Notes under the pieces: model-generated
Databases searched by the model: none
The model's input: the letters and a program-made list of their open reading frames with translations, nothing else
What the model was told of the DNA's origin: nothing
Program-made: the position numbers and the translations under genes
Assembly: GCF_041228405.1 (NCBI RefSeq)
Contig: NZ_CP133888.1
Span: 744,001 to 808,000 of the forward strand
Direction: 5' to 3'
Source of the DNA: Salinilacustrithrix flava
GTDB taxonomy: Bacteria > Actinomycetota > Acidimicrobiia > Acidimicrobiales > Salinilacustritrichaceae
Length of the DNA stretch: 64,000 bases
Shown here: in pieces, positions 30,456 through 39,315 of the stretch
Position numbering within the stretch: position 1 is the first letter of the stretch
How the letters are laid out: the number at the start of each line of letters is the position of its first letter

Positions 30456-33140
30456 GTGACCCTCACTCCTGAGCGCATCGCTGCGCACGCCAGTCCGGTC
30501 GACGAGGTGCTCGGCGCGCTCGGTTCGAGCGCGGCCGGCCTCAGCTGTGATGAGGCTGTCCGGCGGCTCGAGGACGTCGGCCACAACCGGCTGCCGGAGC
30601 CGCCGCGCGACAGCCTGGTCGTCCGGGTCCTGCGACACTTCAACGACGTCCTCATCTACGTCCTGCTCGTCGCCGCTGGCGTCACGGCGCTGCTCGAGCA
30701 CTGGATCGATGCCGGCGTGATCCTCGGCGTCGTCTTGGTCAACGCCGGGATCGGCTACCTCCAGGAGGGGAAGGCCGAGAAGGCCCTTGAAGGCATCCGC
30801 AAGATGCTGTCGGTCGACGCCCAGGTGCGGCGTGACGGCCGGTGGCACCGTGTGGAGGCCGAGCTGGTTGTCCCCGGTGACGTCGTGCGGTTGCGCTCTG
30901 GCGATCGGGTACCTGCCGATCTCCGGTTGATCGAGTCCACGAACTTGCAGATCGAGGAGTCTGCGCTCACTGGTGAGTCGGTCCCGTCGGAGAAGCGGCC
31001 GGAGGCCGTGGACCGGGATGCCGGGATCGGTGACCGGACCGGTATGGCCTTCTCCGGGACGCTCGTGACGGCCGGCCGCGGGGTCGGTGTGGTGACGGAC
31101 ACCGGCTCGGCCACCGAGATCGGCCGCATCAACACGATGATCGGCCAGGTCGAGACGCTGGCGACGCCGCTCACCCGTCAGATGCGGGCGTTCGGCACGC
31201 AGCTCTCGATGGCGGTCGTCGTCTTGGCCGTCACCGTCTTCGCCATCGGCATCGCGGCCCACGACTACGCGGCCTCGGAGATGTTCCTGGCCGCCATCGG
31301 CTTTGCGGTGGCTGCCATCCCAGAGGGTCTCCCGGCGATCCTGACCATCACCTTGGCCATCGGCGTGCAGCGGATGGCGGGGCGCAACGCGATCACCCGC
31401 CGCCTCAACGCCGTAGAGACGCTGGGCTCGGTCACCGTGATCTGCTCGGACAAGACCGGGACGCTGACGAAGAACGAGATGACCGCCCGCCGCATCGTCA
31501 CCCGCCGCGGCGCCTACGAGGTCTCGGGCACCGGCTACGAGCCCGGGGGCGAGGTGAACCTCGACGGTCAGACGGCAAGCCTCGACACCCACTCCGATTT
31601 GGCCGCACTCGTGGAGGCGATGGCGGTGGCCAACGACACCGACATTGTCGAGGCCGATGGGCGCTGGACGGTGAACGGCGAGCCGACGGAAGGGGCGCTG
31701 CGAACCCTGGCCGCCAAGCTGGGGTTCGACACCAGCGCACATCGCCGCTTGGCCGTCGTGCCCTTCGAGTCCGAGCACAAGTTCATGGCGACGCTGGACC
31801 AGCTGCCGGCCGGGACGCACGCCATCCTCGCCAAAGGCGCTCCGGACCGCTTGCTCGAGCGAGCCCGTCACGAGCTCACCGCCGATGGGCGCACCCGGCC
31901 CCTCGACGCGGCCTGGTGGGAGCAACAGGTCGATGAGCTCAGCAGCCAGGGCCTCCGGGTGCTCGCGGCCGCCCGGCGCGATCGCGTGCCTGCGGCCGAC
32001 GAGCTGTCGCTGGAGGACGTGCACGAGCTGGTCTTCGTCGGCATCGTCGGCATCGTCGACCCGCCCCGGCCCGAGGCGATCGACTCCATCGCGAACTGCC
32101 GGCAGGCAGGCATCCAGGTGAAGATGATCACGGGCGACCATGCCGGCACCGCGCTCGCCATCGCTCGCGAGATGGGCATCGCACGCAGCGAGCACGCTGT
32201 CACCGGCGCCGAGCTGGAGGCGGCGTCCGACGCGGAGCTCAGCTCCCTCGTGCAGGCCCACGACGTCTTCGCCCGCACCAGCCCGGAGCACAAGCTGCGC
32301 CTGGTCACCGCCCTCCAGGCGAACGGCGAGGTCGTCGCCATGACCGGCGACGGTGTGAACGACGCACCAGCGCTCAAGCGCGCCGACGTCGGCGTCGCGA
32401 TGGGGATCAAGGGCACGGAGGCCACCAAGGAGGCAGCCGAGATCGTGCTGGCCGACGACAACTTCGCCTCCATCGAGCAGGCGGTCCGCGAAGGCCGCAC
32501 GATCTACGACAACCTCCGCAAGGCCATCCTGTTCATCCTCCCGACGAACGCCGCCGAGGCACTGGTCATCGTCGCCGCCGTGATCATCGGCCTCGACCTG
32601 CCCCTGACCCCCACCCAGATCCTCTGGGTGAACATGGTGACGGCCGTGACGCTGGCGCTGGCGCTGGCCTTCGAGCCTGCAGAGCCGGGCATCATGCGCC
32701 GTCCACCTCGCCCGTCCGGTGCACCGATCCTCGACCGCTACTTCCTCTGGAGGATCGGCTTCGTCGGAACCCTCGTAGGTGGTGCCACCATCGTCGTCTT
32801 CCTCCTGTCCGACCGCAGCGGGGACAACCTCGCCACCACCAGGACGATGGCGGTGAACACGCTGGTGTTCGGTCAGATCTGCTACCTGTTCAACAGCCGC
32901 TACCTGCGGGAGCGCAGCTACCCGCTCAGCCGGCTCCTCGCCAACCCAGTCGCCTGGCTGGCGGTCGCGGCGCTCACGGTCCTCCAGCTCGGCTTCGTGT
33001 ACCTCCCGTTCATGAACACGATGTTCGAGACCGCACCTCTCGACCTCGTGCACTGGGTCATCCCCGGTCTGATCGGCATGGGCGTGTTCGCCGCGGTCGA
33101 GGTCGAGAAGGCATCCGCCCGCCGCCGAACCGGTGGATGA
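30456..33140 (+). CDS. P2-type cation-transporting ATPase (CtpF-like)
   Basis: An 894-residue P-type ATPase. N-terminal cation-ATPase domain (VDEVLGALGSSAAGLSCDEA), actuator motif LTGESVPSEK, M4 PEGLPAILTIT, phosphorylation motif CSDKTGTLTKNEMT, hinge MTGDGVNDAPALK and a C-terminal cation-ATPase domain, about ten helices. M6 reads NMVTAVTLALALAFEP, without the Asp of true Ca2+ pumps, as in bacterial CtpF-like proteins. Mycobacterial ctpF is part of the DosR dormancy regulon, matching the USP neighbours. The GTG at 30456 follows AAGGA. The transported ion is not determined. Confidence 0.93.
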   Translation: MTLTPERIAAHASPVDEVLGALGSSAAGLSCDEAVRRLEDVGHNRLPEPPRDSLVVRVLRHFNDVLIYVLLVAAGVTALLEHWIDAGVILGVVLVNAGIGYLQEGKAEKALEGIRKMLSVDAQVRRDGRWHRVEAELVVPGDVVRLRSGDRVPADLRLIESTNLQIEESALTGESVPSEKRPEAVDRDAGIGDRTGMAFSGTLVTAGRGVGVVTDTGSATEIGRINTMIGQVETLATPLTRQMRAFGTQLSMAVVVLAVTVFAIGIAAHDYAASEMFLAAIGFAVAAIPEGLPAILTITLAIGVQRMAGRNAITRRLNAVETLGSVTVICSDKTGTLTKNEMTARRIVTRRGAYEVSGTGYEPGGEVNLDGQTASLDTHSDLAALVEAMAVANDTDIVEADGRWTVNGEPTEGALRTLAAKLGFDTSAHRRLAVVPFESEHKFMATLDQLPAGTHAILAKGAPDRLLERARHELTADGRTRPLDAAWWEQQVDELSSQGLRVLAAARRDRVPAADELSLEDVHELVFVGIVGIVDPPRPEAIDSIANCRQAGIQVKMITGDHAGTALAIAREMGIARSEHAVTGAELEAASDAELSSLVQAHDVFARTSPEHKLRLVTALQANGEVVAMTGDGVNDAPALKRADVGVAMGIKGTEATKEAAEIVLADDNFASIEQAVREGRTIYDNLRKAILFILPTNAAEALVIVAAVIIGLDLPLTPTQILWVNMVTAVTLALALAFEPAEPGIMRRPPRPSGAPILDRYFLWRIGFVGTLVGGATIVVFLLSDRSGDNLATTRTMAVNTLVFGQICYLFNSRYLRERSYPLSRLLANPVAWLAVAALTVLQLGFVYLPFMNTMFETAPLDLVHWVIPGLIGMGVFAAVEVEKASARRRTGG

Positions 33141-33196
33141 TCGCGGTCTCAAGGGAGGCGAGGACCTCGAACAACGCCGACGGAGCGGAGGCTGCC

Positions 33197-33352
33197 CTAC
33201 TCATCGGCCATGGAGATGGCCGCCCGCGGATGTCGAAAGGCCCTCGTGGCGTCGTCGACGATGTCATGGAGCACGTCGGTGACCGAGCGGTCTCGAGCGA
33301 GCGCCTCCGCGACGTTCGCCGACGTCTGCTTCAGGTGGTCCTCGTCGATCAC
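33197..33352 (-). CDS. Possible small protein, 51 residues
   Basis: A short frame from GTG 33352 with a protein-like composition (ANVAEALARDRSVTDVLHDI is an amphipathic helix, followed by VDDATRAFRHPRAA). It is the last of four minus-strand frames that begin with a STAS protein. No family is known to me. The frame stays open upstream without a better start. It could be chance. Confidence 0.35.
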   Translation of the reverse strand: MIDEDHLKQTSANVAEALARDRSVTDVLHDIVDDATRAFRHPRAAISMADE

Positions 33353-33401
33353 GACACCCGCCCGTGATGAGTCTCGCGGCCACGGTGCATCCGTGCCACG
33401 T

Positions 33402-33521
33402 TCACGGAACGTCGAAGGGCGGCGGTCCGACGCCGTGGACCACGGCGCTGTGGGCGGGTGCGTTCGGGGCTGGCTCGATGACTGCGATGCCGGATCGGCC
33501 GTTGTCGACCTCGATGATCAC
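33402..33521 (-). CDS. Possible small protein, 39 residues
   Basis: Starts with GTG overlapping the stop of the preceding 76-residue gene (GTGA), which is the usual coupling signal in this genome. The product begins with a short strand-like VIIEVDNGRSGIAVIE and then turns Pro/Ala-rich. No function known. Confidence 0.35.
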   Translation of the reverse strand: MIIEVDNGRSGIAVIEPAPNAPAHSAVVHGVGPPPFDVP

Positions 33522-33748
33522 CTCACTGCACGTGGCCGCTGATCGTCGTCTCCGTCCCACTCCACCCTTCCTCGCCACCAACGTGGGCCCTCGGCAACCC
33601 GACCACCGACGCTGTAGCGGCTCCGGCCCCCGATGAGGTCCGCGTGCACGCGTTCGATCACCCGGTCGCCAAGCCGCAGCACACCATCGTCGTGGAACCT
33701 CACGTGCACAGGTGCCGGGTCATCCTCGGCATGGTCGTCAGGGTCCAT
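33518..33748 (-). CDS. Small acidic hypothetical protein
   Basis: A 76-residue protein, acidic N-terminus (MDPDDHAEDDPAP), then a beta-like segment VHVRFHDDGVLRLGDRVIERV and a Trp-rich end. The ATG at 33748 has a GGAAAGGAAG ribosome binding site at the right distance. It follows the STAS gene by 36 bases on the same strand. No family recognised. Confidence 0.55.
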   Translation of the reverse strand: MDPDDHAEDDPAPVHVRFHDDGVLRLGDRVIERVHADLIGGRSRYSVGGRVAEGPRWWRGRVEWDGDDDQRPRAVR

Positions 33749-33784
33749 GGCTTCCTTTCCGAGCCGGCACCGGAGGAGTCGCGC

Positions 33785-34135
33785 TCATCCGGCGACCTGC
33801 GGACTGCAGCGGGCACGGGCATGGTCGGCAGAGTCCACGATCACGAGCCCGCTGCCGCCCCAACGGCGGAGGACCTGCCGAGCCGTGCCGCGGCGAGCGG
33901 TGAAGACCACACAGCCGTCACCGACCCGGTCGAGGAGATGGCTCACGAAGCTGCGGACGGCGGTCGCGCTGAAGAGCACCAGCTCATCGACGTCGATCAC
34001 CAAGCACGGCACGCCGTTCGCGATGGCCTCGATGCCGTCGATCAGCGTGAGAAGCAGCTGTTCCTCACCGACGCCCCCGATCCGCACGACGACCACATCG
34101 GGCGGGTGCTGGACAGCCGTCACCTGGAGCGACAT
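33785..34135 (-). CDS. STAS domain protein (anti-sigma antagonist-like)
   Basis: A 116-residue STAS-type domain: VVVVRIGGVGEEQLLLTLIDGI, then PCLVIDVDELVLFSATAVRSFVSHLLD and GCVVFTARRGTARQVLRRW. The position of the phosphorylatable Ser/Thr reads LFSATAV, so Ser is present. The domain is complete but diverged from the STAS protein at 8609. A GGGGGGTGAG ribosome binding site precedes the ATG at 34135. It heads a small operon at the end of the stress island and could link it to a partner-switch control of a sigma factor. Confidence 0.7.
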   Translation of the reverse strand: MSLQVTAVQHPPDVVVVRIGGVGEEQLLLTLIDGIEAIANGVPCLVIDVDELVLFSATAVRSFVSHLLDRVGDGCVVFTARRGTARQVLRRWGGSGLVIVDSADHARARCSPQVAG

Positions 34136-34785
34136 GGAAGCTCACCCCCCGGCATCGAGGCCGCGCCGACTGACTCGACACTGCCGAGGCACCCCGCCAG
34201 CCGCGCTGGCCGCAGACCCAGATCCTGAAAGGCCCCAGCCATCGCAGATGTCCGCATGCTCGCTCCCCTTCGGCCCCTCGAGAAGATGGAGACGCCAGGG
34301 TCAGGAGCGCCACTGGACCCCGTCGCACCGCGAGCGGGGCTGATGGTCACGCGATCGGGACCGGGACCAGATGAACCAACTCCCACCGTAGAGAGCAGCG
34401 GCGAACGACCCCAGAGCCCTCCGACCCGAGACCAGCCGACCTCCGACCCTTTCCGCCGAACCATCAACTCCGATCCCTCGAGGGGTTCGCGGCTACCCGC
34501 GTCTCCGCATGGTGACGAAGAGGGCCCGCTCCCCAGACAAGCCCGGCCTCGCGTCCGCAACCAGGAGCTGGAATCACTCCACCGCCACGTCGCGAGGATC
34601 TCTGACCCCGCAGGGCCGGGCATCCCGACTCCTATCGCCCCTTCGGGAGCGACACCATGAACCCGCTGGGCAGAGCTGGCCGTCGGCAACAGCGGGAGTG
34701 CGGGGGCGCCTACTTCGACCCGCACTCCAGGCGGGGCGGCGCTCGCGTGACTGGAGAGAGATTTGTCCCGATTGACCCTTGTCGA
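34136..34785. other. Intergenic region without recognisable gene
   Basis: About 650 bases between the STAS gene and the HNH gene promoter. Frames on both strands are Pro/Arg/Ser-rich and lack ribosome binding sites or domain features. No tRNA, repeat or large hairpin was seen. The segment is probably spacer at the boundary of the stress island. Confidence 0.5.
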
Positions 34786-34808
34786 GCGAACACCAGTTCG
34801 AGTACGAT
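34786..34808 (+). promoter_or_regulatory. LexA/SOS-type box and leaderless promoter of HNH gene
   Basis: GCGAACACCAGTTCGA (34786-34801) matches the actinobacterial LexA consensus TCGAAC-N4-GTTCGA at 11 of its 12 defined positions. It directly abuts the -10 TACGAT (34803-34808), which lies 6 nt before the ATG at 34815. A repressor bound here would block the promoter. Confidence 0.7.
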
Positions 34809-34814
34809 TCGGAC

Positions 34815-36107
34815 ATGGCTTCGAACCCGGCGACCCCGCAGGAGGTGATCGATCTCCTCGAGAACGTGCACGACGTGTGCGGTCGCCTCGAGCCGGGCAA
34901 CGTCCCGCTCCATGCCGCACCACAGGTGTTCGATGCGCTCGCGTCGGCGGAGCGGCTGGTCGGTGGTGCGGTGCTGCGGATGGCTGGCCGGTACGAGGAG
35001 GCCGGGGAGTGGAAGCGCAACGGGGCCAAGTCGGCCGAGGACGACATCGCCCGCAAGACCGGCACACCCACCGGCGCGGCCCGCAAGAAGCTGTCGACCA
35101 GCAAGCGGCTGAAGAAGCAGCAGCGCACCGATGAGGCGATCCGCAACGGTGACCTGTCCACCGAGCAGGCCAACGAGGTGTCCTCCGGCGCCGATGCCTC
35201 CCCCGAAGACGAAGACGACCTGCTCGACACGGCCAAGCGCCATCGCCTGCCCGAGCTGCGCAAGCGGGCCGCTGATGCCCGGGCCAAGGCCGACCGGGAC
35301 CGGGAGGCCCGTCGCCGTCGCCACCAGGCCCTGCGTGGCGTGCGCCGCTGGACCGACGACGACGGCATGGGCAACCTGTGCCTGCGCCTGCCGCCCGAGG
35401 ACATGGCCGAGGTCGACGCCGCGCTGAAGCCCCGCATCGACCGGGCCTTCGCCGATGCCCGCCAGGCCGGCCGGTTCGAACCGGTCGAGCGCTACGCCGC
35501 CGACGTCGTCCGCGACCTGCTCACCGGCGCCGCCGACGGCGGCCCGGCCCGGCGCAGCCAGGCGGTGCGGCCCGACAAGAAGGTCATCGCCCTCATCGAC
35601 CTGGCCGCCCTCAACCGCGGTTCGATCGAGGGTGACGAGACCTGCGAGATCGCCGGCGTCGGACCGGTGTCGGTCTCCGCGGTCCGCTCCCTGCTGGCCG
35701 ACGCGTTCCTCGCCGTGGTGATCAAGGACGGCATCGACATCCGCCACGTCACCCACCTCGGCCGGCGGGTCACCGCCACCCAGCGCACCGCCCTCGAGGC
35801 CCGCAGCGGCGGCGCCTGCGAGGTCTGCGGCAGCCGCTACCTCCTCGACATCGACCACAACGAGGGCTGGACCCTCACCCACGAGACCCGCCTCGACGAC
35901 CTGTCCTGGTTCTGCTGGCACTGCCACGGCACCAAGACCCGCCACGACCTCCGCGTCGAAGGCCCCGTCGGCGCCCGCTGGTTCGTCGACCGCAAGACCG
36001 GCCAACGATGGCACCCACCCCCCGACGAACCCCGCCAGCCACCACCCGGTGGGGGCCACGACGACGGGGATCCCTCGCAGACCGAGCTGTTCACGTTGGC
36101 CGACTGA
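34815..36107 (+). CDS. DUF222 and HNH endonuclease domain protein (13E12-like)
   Basis: A 430-residue protein with an N-terminal DUF222 domain (helical, about residues 1-300) and a C-terminal HNH nuclease motif: CEVCGSRYLLDIDHNEGW followed by DDLSWFCWHCHGTKTRHDL. This is the 13E12-type family that is repeated in mycobacterial and other actinobacterial chromosomes, several copies being LexA-regulated. The ATG at 34815 fits a leaderless start; an upstream TTG/ATG at 34779 would include the promoter. The C-terminal tail is Pro/Gly-rich. Selfish or repair-related nuclease functions have both been proposed. Confidence 0.9.
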   Translation: MASNPATPQEVIDLLENVHDVCGRLEPGNVPLHAAPQVFDALASAERLVGGAVLRMAGRYEEAGEWKRNGAKSAEDDIARKTGTPTGAARKKLSTSKRLKKQQRTDEAIRNGDLSTEQANEVSSGADASPEDEDDLLDTAKRHRLPELRKRAADARAKADRDREARRRRHQALRGVRRWTDDDGMGNLCLRLPPEDMAEVDAALKPRIDRAFADARQAGRFEPVERYAADVVRDLLTGAADGGPARRSQAVRPDKKVIALIDLAALNRGSIEGDETCEIAGVGPVSVSAVRSLLADAFLAVVIKDGIDIRHVTHLGRRVTATQRTALEARSGGACEVCGSRYLLDIDHNEGWTLTHETRLDDLSWFCWHCHGTKTRHDLRVEGPVGARWFVDRKTGQRWHPPPDEPRQPPPGGGHDDGDPSQTELFTLAD

Positions 36108-36169
36108 ACCCGTGCACGGGCGCGCTCCGATGCGACATCCGGCGCGAATCGGGCGATGATGGTGGACGC

Positions 36170-38341
36170 ATGGCCCGGTTCCGCCGCACGACCAAGCTGA
36201 CCCAGCTCGCCATCGCCCTCGCCGTGGTGCTGGCCACGCCGGTCACCGCGGCCGGCGTCGTGCTCGCGACGCAGCTGTTCGTGCCGCTGCCGGCCGTGAT
36301 CCCCGATCCGGAGGAGCTGGAGGCGATCCAGTTCAGCCAGGTGTACGACGTCAACGGCGAGCTGATCCACACCTACCAGCAGTTCGACCAGAACATCCCC
36401 GTCTCGCCGGGCGACATCCCCGAGGTGCTGAAGGAGGCGGTGATCGCCGCCGAGGACCGCAACTTCTACGGGCACTCCGGCGTCGACATCCGCGGCACGC
36501 TGCGGGCGCTGGTCACCGACGTGCGGGAGGGCGAGCTGGCCCAGGGTGGGTCCACGATCACCCAGCAGCTGGCCAAGAACGCCTACGGCATCGGCAGCGA
36601 CCGGACCATCGCCCGCAAGCTGCGCGAGGCCGTGCTCGCCGCCCAGCTCGACCGCTCGCTGTCCAAGGAGCAGATCCTCTTCGAGTACCTCTCCATCGTC
36701 TACTTCGGCGAGGGGGCCTACGGCATCGGCGCCGCCGCCGACGTCTACTTCGGCAAGCCGGTCAACATCCTCAACGCCTCGGAGGCGGCCACGCTCGCCG
36801 GGCTCATCCCCGCCCCGTCCCGCTACAACCCCCGCGCCGACCTGGCCCTGGCCGAGAGCCGCCGCGTCCGCGTGCTCGACACGATGCTCGAGGAGGAGCT
36901 GATCACCCCGCAGGAGTGGCAGGAGGCCGTGGACGCCCCGCTGTGGCTGGCGAGCGACGGCCCGGCCCCGGGGCCGCACACGCTGGTCGCGACGCCGACG
37001 GACGAGGACACCCGGTACCCGTGGTTCATCTCCTACCTCACCCGGTACCTCGCCGACGCGCTCGGCGACGAGGACCTGCTCTACCGGGGCGGCCTGCAGA
37101 TCTTCACGACCCTGGACCCCAAGGCCCAGGTCGCCGCCGAGGCGGTCACCTTCGCCACGCTCAACGGCATCGACCCGGTGGTTCGCACGACGGACGACGG
37201 CGCCGAGGTCGCCCACACCATGCAGATGGCGGTCACCGCCGTCGAACCGCCCACCGGCTTCGTGCGCGCCATGGTCGGCGGCCGGGACTTCGGCACCGAC
37301 CAGACCAACATCGCGCTGAAGGGCGCCGGGAGCATCGGCCGCCAGGCCGGCTCCGCGTTCAAGCCCTTCGTGCTCGCCACCGCCTTCGAGCAGGGCATCC
37401 GCCCCGACGAGGTGTACTCAGGCGGACCCCTCACGATCGGCGACTACTCGCCGCAGAACTACGCCGGCGCGGTCTACGGGGCCATGACGCTGCGCTCCGC
37501 GATGCACCGGTCGGTGAACACCACGTTCGTCCGGCTGATGCAGGACGTCGGGCCGGACGAGGCCGTCGCGGTCGCGAACCGCCTCGGCCTCGAGATCCCC
37601 GAGATCGACCCGGCGCGCGACGGCTCGGGCCTGTCCATCGCCCTCGGCAGCCGGGAGGTCTCCGGGCTCGGCATGGCCTCCGCGTACGGCACCTTCGCCA
37701 CCGACGGCGTCCGCATGCCGCCCACCCCGGTCGTCCGGGTCTTCGCGCCCGACGGCAACCTCGTCCTCGACCGCTCCCAGCCCGAGGGCGAGCAGGTGCT
37801 CGAGGAGGCCACCGCCGACAACGTCACCGACGTGCTCGAGGGCGTGCTCACCAACGGCACCGCGTCCGGCAAGGGCATCGGTCGTCCGGCGGCCGGCAAG
37901 ACCGGCACCACCCAGGACAACCGCGACTCCTGGTTCGTCGGGTACACGCCCACGCTGTCGGCCTCGGTGTTCATGGGGTGGAACCCGCAACCGCCGCTCG
38001 ACGTGAGCTACCGGGTGAAGGGCCGCGCCCTGACCGGCGGCTCGTTCCCGGCCGAGGCCTGGCAGGACTTCATGGTCGCGGCCCTCGACGGCGTACCGGT
38101 CACCGACTTCAGCGAGCCGGCGCCGATCCGGGACGTGGCCAGCGAGGAGATCCAGCGCGAGCGACGGGGCTTCGCCCCACGGGCGCCGATGGCCGGCGGC
38201 TCGACCAGCGCCGGCGGCCCCTACGTCGTGGACGCCGAACCGCCCGTGGCACCCGCGCCCACCACGACCACGTCGTCGACGACCACCACCTCGACGACGA
38301 CCACGCTGCCGTCGCGCCGCGACCTCTTCGACGACGACTAA
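36170..38341 (+). CDS. Class A penicillin-binding protein (bifunctional)
   Basis: A 723-residue peptidoglycan synthase: one N-terminal membrane helix, glycosyltransferase domain with AAEDRNFYGHSGVD and GGSTITQQLAKN (about residues 90-140), and a transpeptidase domain with the active Ser in GSAFKP, the SVN triad motif and KTGTT. A 60-residue C-terminal tail ends in Thr/Ser-rich repeats typical of extracellular PBP tails. It builds cell wall glycan and crosslinks. Gene order HNH-PBP is not an operon because a palindrome (36109-36120) separates them. Stop codons of this gene and the convergent protease-like gene overlap. Confidence 0.95.
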   Translation: MARFRRTTKLTQLAIALAVVLATPVTAAGVVLATQLFVPLPAVIPDPEELEAIQFSQVYDVNGELIHTYQQFDQNIPVSPGDIPEVLKEAVIAAEDRNFYGHSGVDIRGTLRALVTDVREGELAQGGSTITQQLAKNAYGIGSDRTIARKLREAVLAAQLDRSLSKEQILFEYLSIVYFGEGAYGIGAAADVYFGKPVNILNASEAATLAGLIPAPSRYNPRADLALAESRRVRVLDTMLEEELITPQEWQEAVDAPLWLASDGPAPGPHTLVATPTDEDTRYPWFISYLTRYLADALGDEDLLYRGGLQIFTTLDPKAQVAAEAVTFATLNGIDPVVRTTDDGAEVAHTMQMAVTAVEPPTGFVRAMVGGRDFGTDQTNIALKGAGSIGRQAGSAFKPFVLATAFEQGIRPDEVYSGGPLTIGDYSPQNYAGAVYGAMTLRSAMHRSVNTTFVRLMQDVGPDEAVAVANRLGLEIPEIDPARDGSGLSIALGSREVSGLGMASAYGTFATDGVRMPPTPVVRVFAPDGNLVLDRSQPEGEQVLEEATADNVTDVLEGVLTNGTASGKGIGRPAAGKTGTTQDNRDSWFVGYTPTLSASVFMGWNPQPPLDVSYRVKGRALTGGSFPAEAWQDFMVAALDGVPVTDFSEPAPIRDVASEEIQRERRGFAPRAPMAGGSTSAGGPYVVDAEPPVAPAPTTTTSSTTTTSTTTTLPSRRDLFDDD

Positions 38342-39252
38342 TCCAGCTCCGCCGGGCACGAGACGAGCTCGGCGCACGCCTCCCGGACGGGGATCCCGAA
38401 GAACACGGTGTCGGGCAGGAAGCCGAGCGGGGCGAAGCGGCGCGAGGCGATGCCGATGAGCTCGCCGGACGAGCTGAGCAGGGGTCCGCCCTGGTGCTGG
38501 GGTCCGATCGGGGCGTCGTGCTGGATCGCGGTGGCCGACACGTCGGACACGACCCCCTGGACGAGGGCGGCGCCGTCGCTGCCCAGGCCGGTGACGGCGA
38601 AGACCCGGTCGCCGGCGGCCACCGAAGACGGGTCGGCGACCTCGACCGCCGGGAGGTTCGGGGCGTCCTCGGCCACGAGGAGGGCGAGGTCCCGGCCCTC
38701 GTCCCAGGCCGTGAGCTGCACCGTCAGGATCGCGCCACCCTGACTGACCTCGATGCCGGGCGCCGGCTCCACGGTCGCCGCCCGGACCGTCTCGAACGAG
38801 GTGAGCAGGAACGAGCGCTCGCTGTCGGAGAACAGCACGAACGCCGACCCGACCGATGGCTGGCCGTCGACGTCGAGGCTGCTCACGAGGTACACCGACG
38901 GGGCGACGCCGGCGAGCACCTCCTCGACGGTCTGGCCGGACGCCGCGAACTGCTCCAGCTCGCCGAGCAGCCCCTCCACCTCGGCCGTGGCCTCGTCGGT
39001 GCGCTGGGCGATCGCCTGCTCGGCGAACTCGAGGTCGTCGGCGATCTCGCCCTCGAGCTCGGCCACCCGCTCACGGGTGTCGTCCAGCTCGAACCGGTAG
39101 TACGCGAACAGGGCGGCGCCGGAGAACGCGGCGGCGACGGCCATGAAGAACAGCAGCGAGGCGAGCCCGAGCGCCGTGCGCGGCAGGACCTGGGACCAGA
39201 AGTCGCCTCGAGGTGTGGTGCGCCCGGTCTCGCGGACGTGCTCCCCAGCCAT
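38338..39252 (-). CDS. Membrane-anchored trypsin-like protein lacking catalytic residues
   Basis: A 304-residue protein: one membrane helix (about residues 27-50), a coiled coil (55-100, FELDDTRERVAELEGEIADD), then a chymotrypsin-fold domain. The Asp strand is present (DEGRDLALLVAE), but where HtrA-type proteases have the His (LLTNxHVV) it reads FLLTSFETV, and where they have GNSGGPL it reads QHQGGPLL. His and Ser are therefore missing, so it is probably a non-enzymatic binding or sensing protein. Leaderless start: TACCGT (39260-39265 on the minus strand) lies 7 nt upstream of ATG 39252. Confidence 0.78.
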   Translation of the reverse strand: MAGEHVRETGRTTPRGDFWSQVLPRTALGLASLLFFMAVAAAFSGAALFAYYRFELDDTRERVAELEGEIADDLEFAEQAIAQRTDEATAEVEGLLGELEQFAASGQTVEEVLAGVAPSVYLVSSLDVDGQPSVGSAFVLFSDSERSFLLTSFETVRAATVEPAPGIEVSQGGAILTVQLTAWDEGRDLALLVAEDAPNLPAVEVADPSSVAAGDRVFAVTGLGSDGAALVQGVVSDVSATAIQHDAPIGPQHQGGPLLSSSGELIGIASRRFAPLGFLPDTVFFGIPVREACAELVSCPAELD

Positions 39253-39315
39253 CCCGGCGACGGTACCCCAGGCGGGGAACGGCACTGCCCCGACGTCAGT
39301 AGCCTGGACCATCCC

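Noticed and set aside
30294..33152. 952-codon open frame on the minus strand
   Set aside because: It is the antisense shadow of the P-type ATPase gene; composition is His/Asp/Arg-rich low complexity with no domain.
34256..34660. Pro/Ser/Arg-rich 134-codon frame on the + strand
   Set aside because: No ribosome binding site, no domain, and composition typical of GC-rich non-coding sequence.
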